Made by a program: the position numbers and the translations under genes
The notes under the pieces: model-generated
What the model was told of the DNA's origin: nothing
Database searches by the model: none
The model's input: only the letters and a program-made list of their open reading frames with translations
In this document: positions 1 through 11,265 of the stretch, piece after piece
How the letters are laid out: the number at the start of each line of letters is the position of its first letter
Position numbering within the stretch: the stretch's first letter is position 1
Source: Topomyia yanbarensis
Taxonomy: Eukaryota > Arthropoda > Insecta > Diptera > Culicidae
DNA length: 64,000 nucleotides
Assembly (NCBI RefSeq): GCF_030247195.1
Contig: NC_080671.1
Span: forward strand, 958,501-1,022,500
Direction: 5' to 3'

Positions 1-180
1 AAGTTGTGCATTAGAATTATATTATTTAAAAAGATGACGTAATGAAAGGATTTTTTCCCTTTTTGTGTAATGAACTTAAAAAAGTTTATCTGTGCAGATA
101 TATCTGGCTCAATGGCAACCGTGCATTCATATCTCAAACAAAAGGCCTTGCTTCAAATTTCAAGAAAATCTAAAGTTACC

Positions 181-480
181 ATATCTGTTGGTTCATGGTT
201 AAGAATCTCTCGGGGAGTGATAGACTGCCATATTTGGAGAAAAAAATTGTTTTACACATACCATCAAATCTCAACCGTTACAGATTTATTGAACTTTTTG
301 TGTAAAAAACTTCTTGAAATACCTCTAACTTTAACAGTATACTTTGTATTTTAAATGTTTTAGTTCCATTCGAAAGGTGAGAAAATTTCGCATTGAGTGA
401 TGCCCTCACATGTTTCAGCTAAAGAGTTTAAGTAGCCTTTTCAAAGTAATTTATTGAAAATTAAACAATTTTGAACGATT
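181..480 (+). repeat. Interspersed repeat, left copy of an inverted pair
   Basis: This segment recurs in reverse complement at about 6400-6715. Shared stretches include the text around GGTTCATGGTTAAGAATCTC, the run through ATATTTGGAGAAAAAAATTG, and GTTCCATTCGAAAGGTGAG. The right copy stops at CACCCTGTATATAG. The copies are diverged by indels. Short open frames cross both, but no protein family is recognisable, so I read this as a non-coding repeat. The two copies bracket the satellite array and one composite repeat. Confidence 0.7.
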
Positions 481-1557
481 TCTCGTTCATTTCTTGAAAA
501 TCCTAATAGTTAAGCTCATCATTTTAATAATTCAGATTGTTAGTCTTGATGAGCTGCTTAATTCGTTCTTTGACATAATACACTTACCTTTTCTTATTTT
601 CATGATTTTGGGTTATTCAGCTTGGATATTTTTATCTCATTTTCACTAGTACCAGCTCTAATTGAAAAATTATGGCACTTTATGTACTTTTTTTCTTTTT
701 ATTCGAAAGCCAGGAAAATTTTACAGTGAAAAATGTATTAATACCTTCCAGTTAAGTGAATTTACTATTCTTTTAAAAGTAAATTAGTTTAAAGTTAGTG
801 CCATTATTAGCATTTTCGTTAATTTTCTTAAAATAGTAAATAATAAACATCACCATTATTATCATGGAAATAATGCATCTCAGCAAGTTCTACAGTTCTT
901 TCTTTGACTCCATTCAATTATCTTTTTTGGTTTCGACGCAAAATTGTTTTTATCACATCATTTCATATGCAAAAATAACGACTTCGAACCCACTACATTT
1001 GTAGCGAGCTCATGCTGTGTTAACTATTAAATAGCAGCAAAATGAAAAGAGATATAGACAAAGTGTCTAATAAAAAGTTATAGAGAACATTAAGGGACAT
1101 CAAATGAACAATAGTAACGATAAATTTTGTTGATTAATAATTAGAATAATTAAAAAACTCTCCAAAAAACACAAATTTTGAGTTATTTCGTTAGTAAAAA
1201 AACCGATTTAATCCACCTAGCAGTGCGATGAGACATTTCTTACACATTTCACTATTGGATTAGTTTGCAGAACTCACGAGAAGTAGGCACCCAATTAGAG
1301 GTGGGATGAAAACAGTTTCTAGTCTTGCACGAATAAAATCTCGAATAAACTGAATAAATTATAGAAATCAACAAAACGACCGAAATAAAAAAGTAAAGCA
1401 AAAAATGGAACAATAGGTTTTTAAATTCATAAAATGAGTAGAAAAATTAATGGAAATCATTATAATTTTGATCCAAATACACGAATCAAATTAGATTAGG
1501 TTATTACATAAAAATTAAGATTATATTTAGAAATAGTTATAAGATTAATAGAATAAA
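481..1557. other. AT-rich stretch, no gene seen
   Basis: This is AT-rich sequence without a coding signal. At 1195-1245 it holds a short piece matching the edge of a dispersed mosquito repeat: TTAATCCACCTAGCAGTGC is nearly the same as the left edge of the insert at 20,907 and the reverse-strand motif near 52,085. Confidence 0.5.
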
Positions 1558-1629
1558 TTGACTCATACTAACAAATTGAATGAAATAAAACGAATGACTG
1601 AACATGAAATGCATAAAATTAAAGATATG

Positions 1630-2930
1630 AATAAAATGAATCAGATAAATCAGATAAATCAAATGAATCAAATGAATCAAATGAATCAAATGAATCAAAT
1701 GAATCAAATGAATCAAATGAATCAAATGAATCAAATGAATCAAATGAATCAAATGAATCAAATGAATCAAATGAATCAAATGAATCAAATGAATCAAATG
1801 AATTAAATCAATAAAATGAATCAAATGAATCAAATGAATCAAATGAATCAAATGAATCAAATGAATCAAATGAATCAAATGAATCAAATGAATCAAATGA
1901 ATCAAATGAATCAAATGAATCAAATGAATCAAATGAATCAAATAAATCAAATGAATCAAATGAATCAAATGAATCAAATGAATCAAATGAATCAAATGAA
2001 TCAAATGAATCAAATGAATCAAATGAATCAAATGAATCAAATGAATTAAATCAATCAAATAAATCAAATAAATCAAATAAATCAAATAAATCAAATGAAT
2101 CAAATGAATCAAATGAATCAAATGAATCAAATGAATCAAATGAATCAAATGAATCAAATGAATCAAATGAATCAAATGAATCAAATGAATCAAATGAATC
2201 AAATAAATCAAATGAATCAAATGAATCAAATGAATCAAATGAATCAAATGAATCAAATGAATCAAATGAATCAAATGAATCAAATGAATCAAATGAATCA
2301 AATGAATTAAATCAATCAAATAAATCAAATAAATCAAATAAATCAAATAAATCAAATGAATCAAATGAATCAAATGAATCAAATGAATCAAATGAATCAA
2401 ATGAATCAAATGAATCAAATGAATCAAATGAATCAAATGAATCAAATGAATCAAATGAATCAAATGAATCAAATGAATCAAATGAATCAAATGAATTAAA
2501 TCAATCAAATAAATCAAATAAATCAAATAAATCAAATAAATCAAATGAATCAAATGAATCAAATGAATCAAATGAATCAAATGAATCAAATGAATCAAAT
2601 GAATCAAATGAATCAAATGAATCAAATGAATCGAATGAATCAAATGAATCAAATGAATCAAATGAATCAAATAAATCAAATGAATCAAATGAATCAAATG
2701 AATCAAATGAATCAAATGAATCAAATGAATTAAATGAATCAAATGAATCAAATAAATCAAATGAATCAAATGAATCAAATGAATCAAATGAATCAAATGA
2801 ATCAAATGAATCAAATGAATCAAATGAATCAAATGAATCAAATAAATCAAATGAATCAAATGAATCACATGAATCAAATGAATCACATGAATCACATGAA
2901 TCAAATGAATTAAATGAATCAAATTGATTT
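1630..2930. repeat. Satellite array of a 9-bp unit (ATGAATCAA)n with higher-order structure
   Basis: About 1.3 kb of near-perfect ATGAATCAA units. Variant blocks beginning ATGAATTAAATCAAT recur at 1798, 2041, 2302 and 2491, spaced 243, 261 and 189 bp, which are 27, 29 and 21 units. At 2041, 2302 and 2491 the block continues with a run of ATAAATCAA variants. Phase is kept throughout. Because 9 is a multiple of 3, every frame lacking a stop in the unit stays open, giving meaningless frames of repeated Met-Asn-Gln on plus and Leu-Ile-His or Phe-Asp-Ser on minus. The flanks (1558-1630 and 2930-3470) are rich in decayed AATGAA-like words, suggesting an older and longer array. Confidence 0.97.
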
Positions 2931-4171
2931 AATTCATCCGGTGAATACAATGCATCAAATTAATGAAATGGATCAAATGAATAAAAAGAATGGATGAACA
3001 AAATGACTAAAGTTAAAAATAAATGAAATGCATAAATAAAACAAACGAATCAAATAAACAAAATGAGCTGAAGTGATAAAATGAATAAAGAGAAGAAAAT
3101 GAGCAGAATTAAATGCATTGATTAAAATGAAAAATTGAACAACAGTAAAAGGTTATAAAGGTTATATTAAATTATATTATATTAAATTATATTAAATAAA
3201 GAAATAAATTGAATCAAATAAATTATTTGGATGAAATGATTAAAACTGAAAAAGTAGTAAGATTATTAAAATGAAGTAACTGAACAAAATGAATAAACTG
3301 GGAAAAATTAATAAAATGCATACAATGAAAACAATGAATGATATGAGTAAAATACACAAAAAGAATAAACTGATCAGAGTGAATCCAAAGAATGAAACGA
3401 ATAAAATAAGTAAAATGAACGCAGATGAACAAAACTACTTAAAAGATGCGGAATGAAATAATTAATTAAAATGAAATGGTCATATATTTGAAGCCAAACA
3501 CATTTTTGAATAAAGAAAATGAATAAACCGGATTGTACGAATTTGAAAACCATTGCATCAGAAAGTTTTGAAATGTTTTTGAAAATCCCATCTTCTGAGA
3601 AAAGGCTAATAAATATGCAATGGACTTTCTAGGGCTTCCATCTTTTTTTGGTTTTATTCTTTTTGTTTTCATGCTTCTTTACTTGACGAATTCAAAGTTT
3701 ACTTTTTGGTCACATATTCCCGAAAAAAAATTATGTGCAGAACAGAATTTACTGGTCCAGTATTTTAACGTGCAATTGAATATAGTAAAGTGAGATAAGG
3801 TCACATGTGCTTTCAAGCCCCTTGAACAGAGAACGACAGAGGGAGAATGCGATTCGTGAGTGAGACAGGTAGATATTTCAAAGTTTTTATTTGCATTGGA
3901 GTAAATAGTGTGAAATGTCTAGGCTATGTCGATTGCATAAAAGCCGTGTTTGTATTGTTTCGTTCGGAATTCTCGTGCAGGAAATATGGATAAATAAGTC
4001 CTATACAGACCAATATTGTGAAAAGGAAATGGTTCAAACTAGTCAGTATATCCAAATATGGACGACGATAAGTTAGAAGACATATTATAGTTGCATCCCC
4101 CATCGAGAGTGGGTACTTTGGGGACTTCTTTTTCTGGATCTAATTTGTGGATATTTTTGGTTTTTGATCCG
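2931..4171. other. Decayed array flank and AT-rich DNA, no gene seen
   Basis: Up to about 3470 the sequence is a degenerate continuation of the satellite, with many AATGAAT and AATAAAAT words. Beyond that it is AT-rich, with only short open frames that match no family I recognise. Confidence 0.5.
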
Positions 4172-4680
4172 TTATTTTTCATGAAAGTTCGTACCAATAC
4201 AACGAATGTGCAGCTGATACAACTCATGGTTCATTCGCCTGCGCAACGTTCCGTCTTCCATCTGCACGCCACCATAGATGGTACGCAACACTTTTCGTTC
4301 GAAAACTACAAGGGCGCGTTGGTCCTCCACGAGCATAGTCCAGGTCTCGTGGCCGTAGAGGACCACCGATCTAATCAGCGTCTTGAAGATAATCAATTTC
4401 GTGCGGCGGCGAATTTTGTTCGACCGGAGCGTCCTCTGGAGTCCAAAGTAGGCACGATTTCCCGCTATGATCCGTCTCTGAATTTCTCAGCTGTTATCAT
4501 TGTCGTCGGTTACCAGTGAGCCCAAATACATGAATTCGTCGACCATCTCGATTTCGTCACCGTCAATCCGAACTCGGGTGGGAGGTTCACATTGTCGTCT
4601 CTAGAACCTCTTCCTCTCATGTATTTTGTCTTCGAAATCCTGGCTTCAGCTTTCAGTCTTTGAGTATATATTTCATTCAA
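4172..4680 (-). pseudogene. LINE reverse transcriptase C-terminal fragment (copy A)
   Basis: Reading the minus strand gives a degraded C-terminal part of a non-LTR reverse transcriptase of the type widely annotated as endonuclease-reverse transcriptase. The word MVDEFMYLGSLVT, visible in copy B at 36.7 kb, lies here in another frame. It is followed by a thumb/connection region containing LIRSVVLYGHETWT and FERKVLRTIYGG. Palm motifs with the catalytic aspartates are absent, so it is 5'-truncated. Frames are broken and an internal 20-bp deletion exists relative to copy B (the CTTCGAAATCCTGG junction). The clade is not assigned; RTE-like is a guess. Confidence 0.8.
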
Positions 4681-5001
4681 AATTCAATAGAGATACGAAT
4701 AGTTTAAATATCGCACGTGGAATGTCTCTTTTAAAAATTTCCATCGTTAAACTTTCATATAACCCAGTTAAGCCAAATATTTTTCTGATATAGCCATGAA
4801 TTTCCTTAATTATAGTGTAGATACAGGCATTGAATACAATTGAATTAAAGTTGAGTTGATGTAGCAGCAGACAAAAAATAATTTTGTTTTCTCAAACCTT
4901 CGCAATTACAATTAATAAATATTTCAGATTGGCAGAAGATCTTATCACACAACTTAGAAATGGATACAGAAATAGCTAGATAGATGCGATAGAAGAGAGA
5001 C

Positions 5002-5055
<54 letters not shown>

Positions 5056-6122
5056 GGGGGGGGGGCGTGTGAGGAATGGCAAATGATGGTTAATGCAGTG
5101 ACATTATTTGTATTGGTATATTATTATGATATATTGATTCTTACATTCTTATCATAAATAATGTAAGTAGTAATTTTTGCGCCATAACCAGTATAACCTA
5201 AATCTTGCAAAAGAGCTAAATTTTCGCTAGATTTTTGGGTTTCAAACATACAGTTGCTTTCGGTGACGCCACAAGTATAATTATATTAGAAATCTTTTAT
5301 CTCACTACTAGGTGAATTACTTGTTGATCTGTGTATTGATATACCATCCAACATTTACCTCATGATTGAACGCAATGCCTAATCCAAGGAATCAATACTA
5401 AAACTCACTGTTTCTTTATCAACGCATTATTTTGTCTTTGAAGTGAACTTATATATTGATTTTTGAGAAATAGTTCATTTATTATAAAGGTAATTCACAA
5501 AATGTTCTCAACATCGAATTCCTTGAATCACGTAGATGTGTTTTCATACCCAGATATTCAAAATCGGTTTAGTTTTGCCCCTAAAACACCAGTAAAGCAA
5601 TACTCTGTATGAAACAATCTCATTTTTAGTTAGTGGAAATTGGTAAGCGAGGACTAAAAATACAAAATGTCTAATATCTCCGCCGCTCGTGTACGGATTT
5701 AGACAGTCTATAGCTTGTTAGAAAGGTATTTTTACAAGCTTTCTATTTATGTGCAGTTTGTGGGACAATATTGTATTGTTTGAAAGTTATTTGCAAAAAA
5801 CCTGCTGTGTTTTGACAAAATCGCCCATATCTCAGAAAGTAAACAACATATCGAAAATCAAAAATAATAGTGTCAAATGGCAACGTTAGACCTTTCATTT
5901 GAAACTAATTTCATTAAGATCGGTTCAGCCATTGCTGAGATAATTACATGACATTTTGTACATACATACATACACACATACACACACACACACACATACA
6001 GACATTGTCTCAATTTGTCGAGCTGAGTCGATTGGTATATGAGACTCGGCCCTCCGGGCCTCGGAAAAAGTTGTCAAAGTTTGAGCGAATCCTATACATT
6101 TCTTTTGTAAGAAATGTAAAAA
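4236..6122 (+). repeat. Composite dispersed repeat, copy A
   Basis: About 1.89 kb that matches 36,440-40,216 along its whole length once the 1.9-kb hAT-like insert in the second copy is removed. In order it holds the LINE fragment, an AT-rich spacer, a (GA)n run, more spacer, and a repeat unit with CGGTTCAGCCATTGCTGAGA, a CATACA/CACA run and the CGGCCCTCCGGGCCTCGG core, ending in ACATTTCTTTTGTAAGAAATGTAAAAA. Copies differ by scattered substitutions and small indels, a few percent by eye. Whether this is one element family or a segmental duplication cannot be settled here. Confidence 0.85.
4993..5051. repeat. (GA)n microsatellite
   Basis: A run of GA dinucleotides followed by ATGA and a G homopolymer. 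The same run lies at the equivalent place in copy B (about 37,210-37,290). Confidence 0.95.
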
Positions 6123-6399
6123 TCATTTAGTACACTTAACTAAAATATATTTGTACATACACTGATAGGACATTTTCTCAGCTTTCCAATGAAATCTTGT
6201 AAATAACGATATAAATCATATTTTTTAGATTAGAGTCTTTTAAGCACTTGCAAGTCGGTTACAGGAAAAGTATAGTAATGAAATTACAAAGAAATGAGAA
6301 GAGATAGAAATCTGACGTCCAAGAACAAATTATGAATCGTCATAAAACCCAACTTTTGGATAATGAATATTGCTATAATCATACTTCATTATTTCGAGA
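6123..6399. other. No gene seen
   Basis: AT-rich DNA between the composite repeat and the right copy of the inverted interspersed repeat. No coding signal is visible. Confidence 0.4.
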
Positions 6400-6715
6400 A
6401 AATTAGCAAAAACCTCCTCAAAAACACTAACTTTTAACTACTTTATAGCTAAAAGGTAATTAAAACTAATTACTTAAAAAACATGAGAACACCATTCAAT
6501 AGGAAATTTTCTCACCTTTCGAATGGAACTGAAACATTTAAAATACAAAGTATACTTTTAAAGTTAGAGGTATTTTAAGACAAATAAGTTTTTTACACAA
6601 AAAGTTCAATAACTTTGTAACGGTTGAAATTTGATGGTATGTGTAGAACAATTTTTTTCTCCAAATATGGCAGTCTATCACCCCCCGAGAGATTCTTAAC
6701 CATGAACCAAACACC
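6400..6715 (-). repeat. Interspersed repeat, right copy of the inverted pair
   Basis: Reverse-complement partner of 181-480. It ends with TTAACCATGAACCAAACACCCTGTATATAG, listed here as two adjoining words: TTAACCATGAACC and AAACACCCTGTATATAG. The spliced gene described next begins directly downstream, so this repeat may have replaced or displaced its 5' part. Confidence 0.7.
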
Positions 6716-6725
6716 CTGTATATAG

Positions 6726-8070
6726 ATTTATGTAAAGAATACAAGAATAAAAGCAACAGCTACATGTTCTGGCTCTGTACCGGTTTCCTGGGTTCGTGGC
6801 GGATTTTTAATGTGGTCGAAACTTCCTTCCAATGAAAAGCTGGACAAACTGAGAATGGAAGGGATTGAATACCACGGTGCTACAAAGAAAATCCCGGTTA
6901 TAGTGGGTAGAAAATATAAAAGCCTGCAAGTGGCAGAAACAGCCGCAAAAGACCTACTAAAGTAAGAAGTGTTCTACATCGAAAACAAACGAAATATCTA
7001 CTGATTCGCGTTCATTCAAAGATTAAAACAAGATTATTCAAGGTAAGCTGCAAGTCTTATTCGTACCAATCATTCGTTAGATATTTAATAATTTTCAAAA
7101 TTTGTAGAAAAGTTGTCGGAAAGATCAGGGCCCTTCTGGCACAACAAAAACAGGTTCAGCCGCGCCGCATTCAGATTGATGAAAAAGAAATCGAAAATGC
7201 ACCGCTTCATTCACTACAGGAGAAAGCCGACGAGACTAATGGACAAACTGAGACTGTAGCACAAACTGTTAGAATCCTACCGATGATTCAAATCCCATTG
7301 CAGAATTTTGACACTGGAATTCCACTGAATCCAAGCAGTTCTGTCAATTCATGCCACGTTTCACCGCGCCAAACGCAATCTCTTCCGAAATCAAAACTGG
7401 AAGCACATCCTACAGGTAAGAATCATAACAGCGTGCGCTGTAATATCTGTTCTGCGTTTGTAAACGTTTCACTGTACGTTCTGTTTACATAACAACGCGA
7501 ATCTTTTCTACTATTTAATAGAATAAATATCCTTTCAGTGTTTTATGCGTGAATGAATAAAGTTTATTAACAAATTATTACCGTAATATTTTCAGCAAAC
7601 GAGTGTTCGTCAGCCATGTTAAAAGTTCCAGAGGGTATGCAGCAAATTCAGTCTATTTTCGTGTCTGATGATAAAATCATTTACATGAATCCATCGACAG
7701 AAAAGCTTGGAGTAGCTGGAGGATCGGGTATGGATACTTTCAGTATTTTCCCATCTCCAAACGAATATCGCTTCTGCATTTAAAAATTCCAGGCAATCCA
7801 GTGTGTTCATTGGAAGATACAGTGGCCACTTTGAAAAATGAAATGGCTCAAATGAGTAAAAGTATTATTACCAGTCAATACAAGCAAGTGGTGGAAGATT
7901 ACTTGGAGAGAAACTTGCCACGGCTCGCAACAATGCTTGATATGGACAGAAGAGATCAGCCTGCAGCACAAGAAAGAACGGCAGCTGAAGAGCATATACT
8001 TATAAACGACGAAGACGACTTTATTAATTTCAACAAGATGTTGGCTAGTAAGCAAGTATTCAATGATTAC
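6726..8070 (+). CDS. Spliced host-like gene, tentatively DUF4806 family (at least four exons, 5' end uncertain)
   Basis: Four exons join in one frame with standard splice sites: about 6726-6961 (donor GTAAGA), 7108-7415 (acceptor TTTGTAG, donor GTAAGA), 7596-7727 (acceptor TTTTCAG, donor GTATGG) and 7793-8070 (acceptor TTCCAG, donor GTAAGT). Introns are 146, 180 and 65 bp. Phases agree at all three joins (2, 1, 1). Exon 1 contains RGGFLMWSKLPSNEKLDKLR and a lysine-rich IPVIVGRKYKSL segment. Exon 4 has a helix with LKNEMAQMSKS and ends with NDEDDFINFNKMLASKQVF, which resembles the start of a DUF4806 domain as I remember it from insect proteins. A possible fifth exon at 8315-8338 (acceptor CCAATTCAG) would end the protein after seven residues; otherwise the domain's end is missing. 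No in-frame ATG precedes residue Met at 6811. Function unknown. Confidence 0.65.
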
Positions 8071-8314
8071 GTAAGTATTACATAATATGTATCTATACTT
8101 ACGATAGTGTAGAATTTTGCTCCATAGTTTTATTATGCTATATTTCTCCCTAAGGAGAAAAAATGGGATAAACACCAAAATTTCTCCCCAGGGCGAAATT
8201 TTTTGATGAAACCAAATTTTATTATATTTTATCCATAGTTTTGCCAAAAACATTTTAAATAATGTTCTGATTTGCAACGTTATCGTTTGAACTCTAAATC
8301 TAATTCCAATTCAG

Positions 8315-8338
8315 ATCGATCTGATGGTTATAAGTTAG
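8315..8338 (+). CDS. Possible short terminal exon of the gene above
   Basis: A pyrimidine-rich acceptor CTAATTCCAATTCAG precedes a 24-base stretch that joins in phase 0 to the donor at 8071 and ends at TAG. It would add Ile-Asp-Leu-Met-Val-Ile-Ser. If real, the protein stops early in the presumed C-terminal domain, so it may be a truncated copy. The call rests only on splice grammar. Confidence 0.3.
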   Translation: MDLMVIS

Positions 8339-9284
8339 AAAAATTGCAGTCAGAAGGTTCGCAAAAATGAACATTTTTGCACTGATAAGTTATCAAGTTC
8401 CTTCCAGACAACTTGGAAGTGTTCGGTGATTATTTCTGGCGGTTATAGATAGAAAAATGAAATATAAACTTCGTTTTATCGAAATAATGTTTGGCTTATT
8501 TCAATGAATTATTATTATATTGAACAATAAATAGGCGACAAAGAGTAATTCACAAACAACAAGCCATAACTTTTAAAGTATTCAAAATAGATATTTGAAA
8601 GCTTCAGTATAGTTGTTCGCAAAAGTAAGAGCTACAAATTTGCTGAAGGCATCATTTCGATATAATCACTTCCAAGAAAATTTGTGAAAATATCTTACTC
8701 ATAGGGGGATTAATCAGCAAAAGCACAATACTAAAAGAATGGGCATATGACCTCCATTAAATTCTCCGAAGATACTATTGACCTAAAATAAGCGGTTTTG
8801 GCGTTAATAATAGATTACATGTTTTTGGTCATATTTCTGGCAAAGGGAAATGATAAAAATCTTTTGTCTGCATTTAATGTTAAATATCTCTTTTGATAAT
8901 AGTCCGATTTCAACAATTTATAGCTTGTTCGAAAGGTGTTCGTTAAAGCAATCTAAAAACATATAAATTGTTAATCTAAATTGTCAATTTCGGCAGATAA
9001 TTTAAAAAAAATGCAAAAACGCCATTTTTACGCATTTAAACATTCATATCTTGGAAACTAAACATCAGAATCAAAAACAAATTAATAGCGTTCATACTGT
9101 TTTTAGTTCTTTCATTTAAAATTGGTTTGGATAAGATCGGTTCAGCCATTGCTGAGAAACACGAATGAGAATTTGTTTTCGTATTTGTTAGCCTCTTATT
9201 GTTTTCAGTCGATCTTTTGGGATCGATGTTTGACAACTTCGATTTTTTATTAATTTAAAAAAATCGATGTGGCCAAATCGGTTT
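8339..9284. repeat. AT-rich DNA with a diverged dispersed repeat
   Basis: At about 8870-9175 the sequence resembles 5690-5950: both carry a TATAGCTTGTT-AGAAAGGT-like word, later a CATATCT-rich stretch, then AAGATCGGTTCAGCCATTGCTGAGA. The rest shows no coding signal. Confidence 0.55.
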
Positions 9285-9540
9285 TACTGTGGTTTGAAGA
9301 AATGGCCGCTTGATGAACGAAAGTTTTCGTAAATTTTACTTATTTAGTGTACATTGCACGAATGTTGTCGTTGAAAACGACATTACTTTTCGTGAATGAA
9401 ACGAAATGTTTTGCTTATTTTAATAAACATTTGTGTATATTACTAACAGTCTCGTTGGTCGCACGAATTCATTTCGTTCATCTAAGAGAAGTTTTCGTAA
9501 TCATTTTTCATCGTTTATCTCTCGTCATTCTCGATTAGTT
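9285..9540. repeat. TTCGT/ACGAA-rich segment (left)
   Basis: About 250 bp with many TTCGT and ACGAA words on both strands, such as CACGAATGTTGTCGTTGAAA and AACGAAATGTTTTG. A similarly composed segment lies at 10,885-11,185, so the two bracket the TXNL1-like gene. It is probably a repeat; no coding role is seen. Confidence 0.5.
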
Positions 9541-9666
9541 AAATTTTGTGAGGAGTAAAGTGCATAACGTTAAAAGTTAATTAAGCAGTTAATTTCTCCG
9601 GGTAAAATAGTGGCCCTGTAACTAGAAACTTCATCTAACCGATAGCAGCGCAAGAAACCATACAGC

Positions 9667-10534
9667 ATGGCTGTTAAAGCAATCACCGATGAAGCTTACT
9701 TCCAAACCGAACTAGCCGCAGCAGGAGGAAAATTGGCCGTTGTGGATTTTACCGCAGCTTGGTGTGGACCGTGCCGAAACATATCGCATTTGTTCGATCA
9801 GCTTCCGGCGAAATATCCAAAGGCTGGGTTTCTCAAGGTGGACGTCGACAGATGTACCGAAACGGCGCCGTCCCAGGGCATGTCGACCATGCCAATGTTT
9901 ATTTTCTACCGAGCCAGAACAAAGATTGACAGGATGCAGGGTGCAGACATTAATGGACTTGAAGCCAAAATACAGAAACATTACGTCGCCAGCTTGTATG
10001 AATCTGGAGAAGATTACGGTCATGGAATGTTGGACTTGAACACCTTCATCCAGAAGAACCAGTGCGAATGTTTGAACGAATCGAACGACCACCCGATGGT
10101 GAATGCGCTCAGTTCCAGCGGTGGTCATCTGGTGTCCGATTGTGACGAACAGTTGATCATTTCGATTACCTTCAATCAGCTGGTCAAAAGTGCCATCAAG
10201 TTCAAAGCACCGCCCTCTCACGGACCGAAAAAAGGTGAGAATCTTCATCAATCAACCAAGCATCATCGATTTCGATATGGCCGAATCGCAAGTTTCGGTG
10301 CAGGATCTGGTACTGGGGCAGAAGGATCTTGTGTCGGGATCGCCGATTCCGTTGCACTTCGTTAAATTTCAGAACGTGCAGAATATGCAGCTGTTCGTGA
10401 AGGATAACCATTCTGGTGACGAGACGACCATTATCGATCATTTGGCATTCATTGGGTCACCGATTGCAACGACTAAGATGGATGACTTCCAGCGGGTGGC
10501 TGGGAAGAAGGGTGAAAGCCACCAGATTGTTTGA
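9667..10534 (+). CDS. TXNL1: Thioredoxin-like protein 1 (TXNL1-type, thioredoxin + PITH), with a one-base frameshift
   Basis: The product is a thioredoxin-like protein with a C-terminal PITH domain. In other animals this protein is cytosolic, reduces disulfides and associates with the 26S proteasome. The thioredoxin fold covers about residues 1-107, with the active site at FTAAWCGPCR and the cis-proline region at STMPMFIFY. PITH begins near residue 125 (NTFIQKNQCECLNES) and runs to the end, finishing KKGESHQIV. The length, about 288 residues, is normal for the family. The ATG has a good context (CAGCATGG). The frame is broken near 10,229: a run of six A in CCGAAAAAAGG puts the rest (VRIFINQ onward) in the next frame, and five A would restore it. 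Everything else looks intact and intronless, so this is either a working gene with an assembly indel or a young retrocopy. AATAAA follows at 10,656. Confidence 0.9.
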
Positions 10535-10655
10535 GCCGCCGGGAGAAGGATGGTTAGAAGGCGGTGGATAGGTGCGGTGACGAATATGTATGATCGCATA
10601 TTTAAAAGGTTAAAGATAGTGATGCGCGTTAACTTGTTCTTTTCATAAATTGTTC

Positions 10656-10661
10656 AATAAA
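10656..10661 (+). terminator. Polyadenylation signal of the TXNL1-like gene
   Basis: AATAAA, 122 bp after the stop codon. No genomic poly-A tract follows immediately (only AAAAAA at about 10,673), so a retrocopy origin is not demonstrated. Confidence 0.6.
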
Positions 10662-10693
10662 ATAATGAGCAGGAAAAAATGGCATATTATTTT

Positions 10694-10855
10694 GATATTG
10701 CTCCGGCAGAGAAAAACTCAATTTATTCATACAAAACCAACGAGCAGTTCGCGATGGCTCAGCTGAATCCGTACAGCTCCGGATTCTGGATCAACTGGAA
10801 ACGAAAGAGGTTCAGGAAATCTTCCTGAAACCGGCGGGCACGGATACGGCTACTA
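10694..10855 (+). other. Short open stretch, possible 3' exon remnant
   Basis: An open frame of about 54 codons without an ATG ends TAG at 10,855, with charged segments such as QLRILDQLETKEVQEIFLKP. CCGGCAG at about 10,705 could be a splice acceptor. I do not recognise the protein and the frame could be chance. Confidence 0.25.
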
Positions 10856-10884
10856 AATAGTCGGACTGAGACCATCGTGATGAA

Positions 10885-11185
10885 TTGTTGACATATTCTA
10901 CCTTTATTGAAGCTTTTTTGACGTTGACGGTTTGACGAATAGTACTCGTAAATATTACAAAGTTGTTCGTATATAGCAGCGAACAATTCGTTTGCCGAAT
11001 GAAGCTGTTTCGTAATAAGCCAACGAAAGTCGTTTCGTGGTATTCACGAAAAATTCGTAATAAAAAATAAAAATGTTTCAATAGAACTGCGAACGATTCA
11101 TCATATGTACGAAACAAATCGTATATTTTATGAAAATTGTCTGTACGAAGCAAATTCCTGGCGATTTACGAATATATTCTATCAG
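10885..11185. repeat. TTCGT/ACGAA-rich segment (right)
   Basis: Dense in ACGAA/TTCGT words (GACGAATAGTACTCGTAAAT, TACGAAACAAATCGTAT, TTACGAATATA). It mirrors the left segment in composition across the TXNL1-like gene. No exact terminal repeat or target duplication could be fixed by eye. Confidence 0.5.
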
Positions 11186-11265
11186 TGTAGAGTATTTTAG
11201 TTAGGTTTATTATAGTATTATTTTGCATAAATTCAATTTAAGTTCTATGTTGATCACACTTCATC

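Noticed and set aside
1537..2922. Long open frames of Leu-Ile-His, Phe-Asp-Ser and Met-Asn-Gln repeats
   Set aside because: They are forced by a 9-bp tandem repeat with no stop in the unit. There is no start context, no splice signal and no non-repeat domain.
4993..6000. CRISPR-like or regulatory array from GA and CA runs
   Set aside because: These are simple microsatellites without spacers, in a eukaryotic genome.
10229..10245. GGTGAGAAT in the TXNL1-like gene as a splice donor
   Set aside because: The downstream frame continues at once with PITH-domain sequence (VRIFINQ), so removing an intron here would delete conserved residues. A one-base A-run change explains the shift better.
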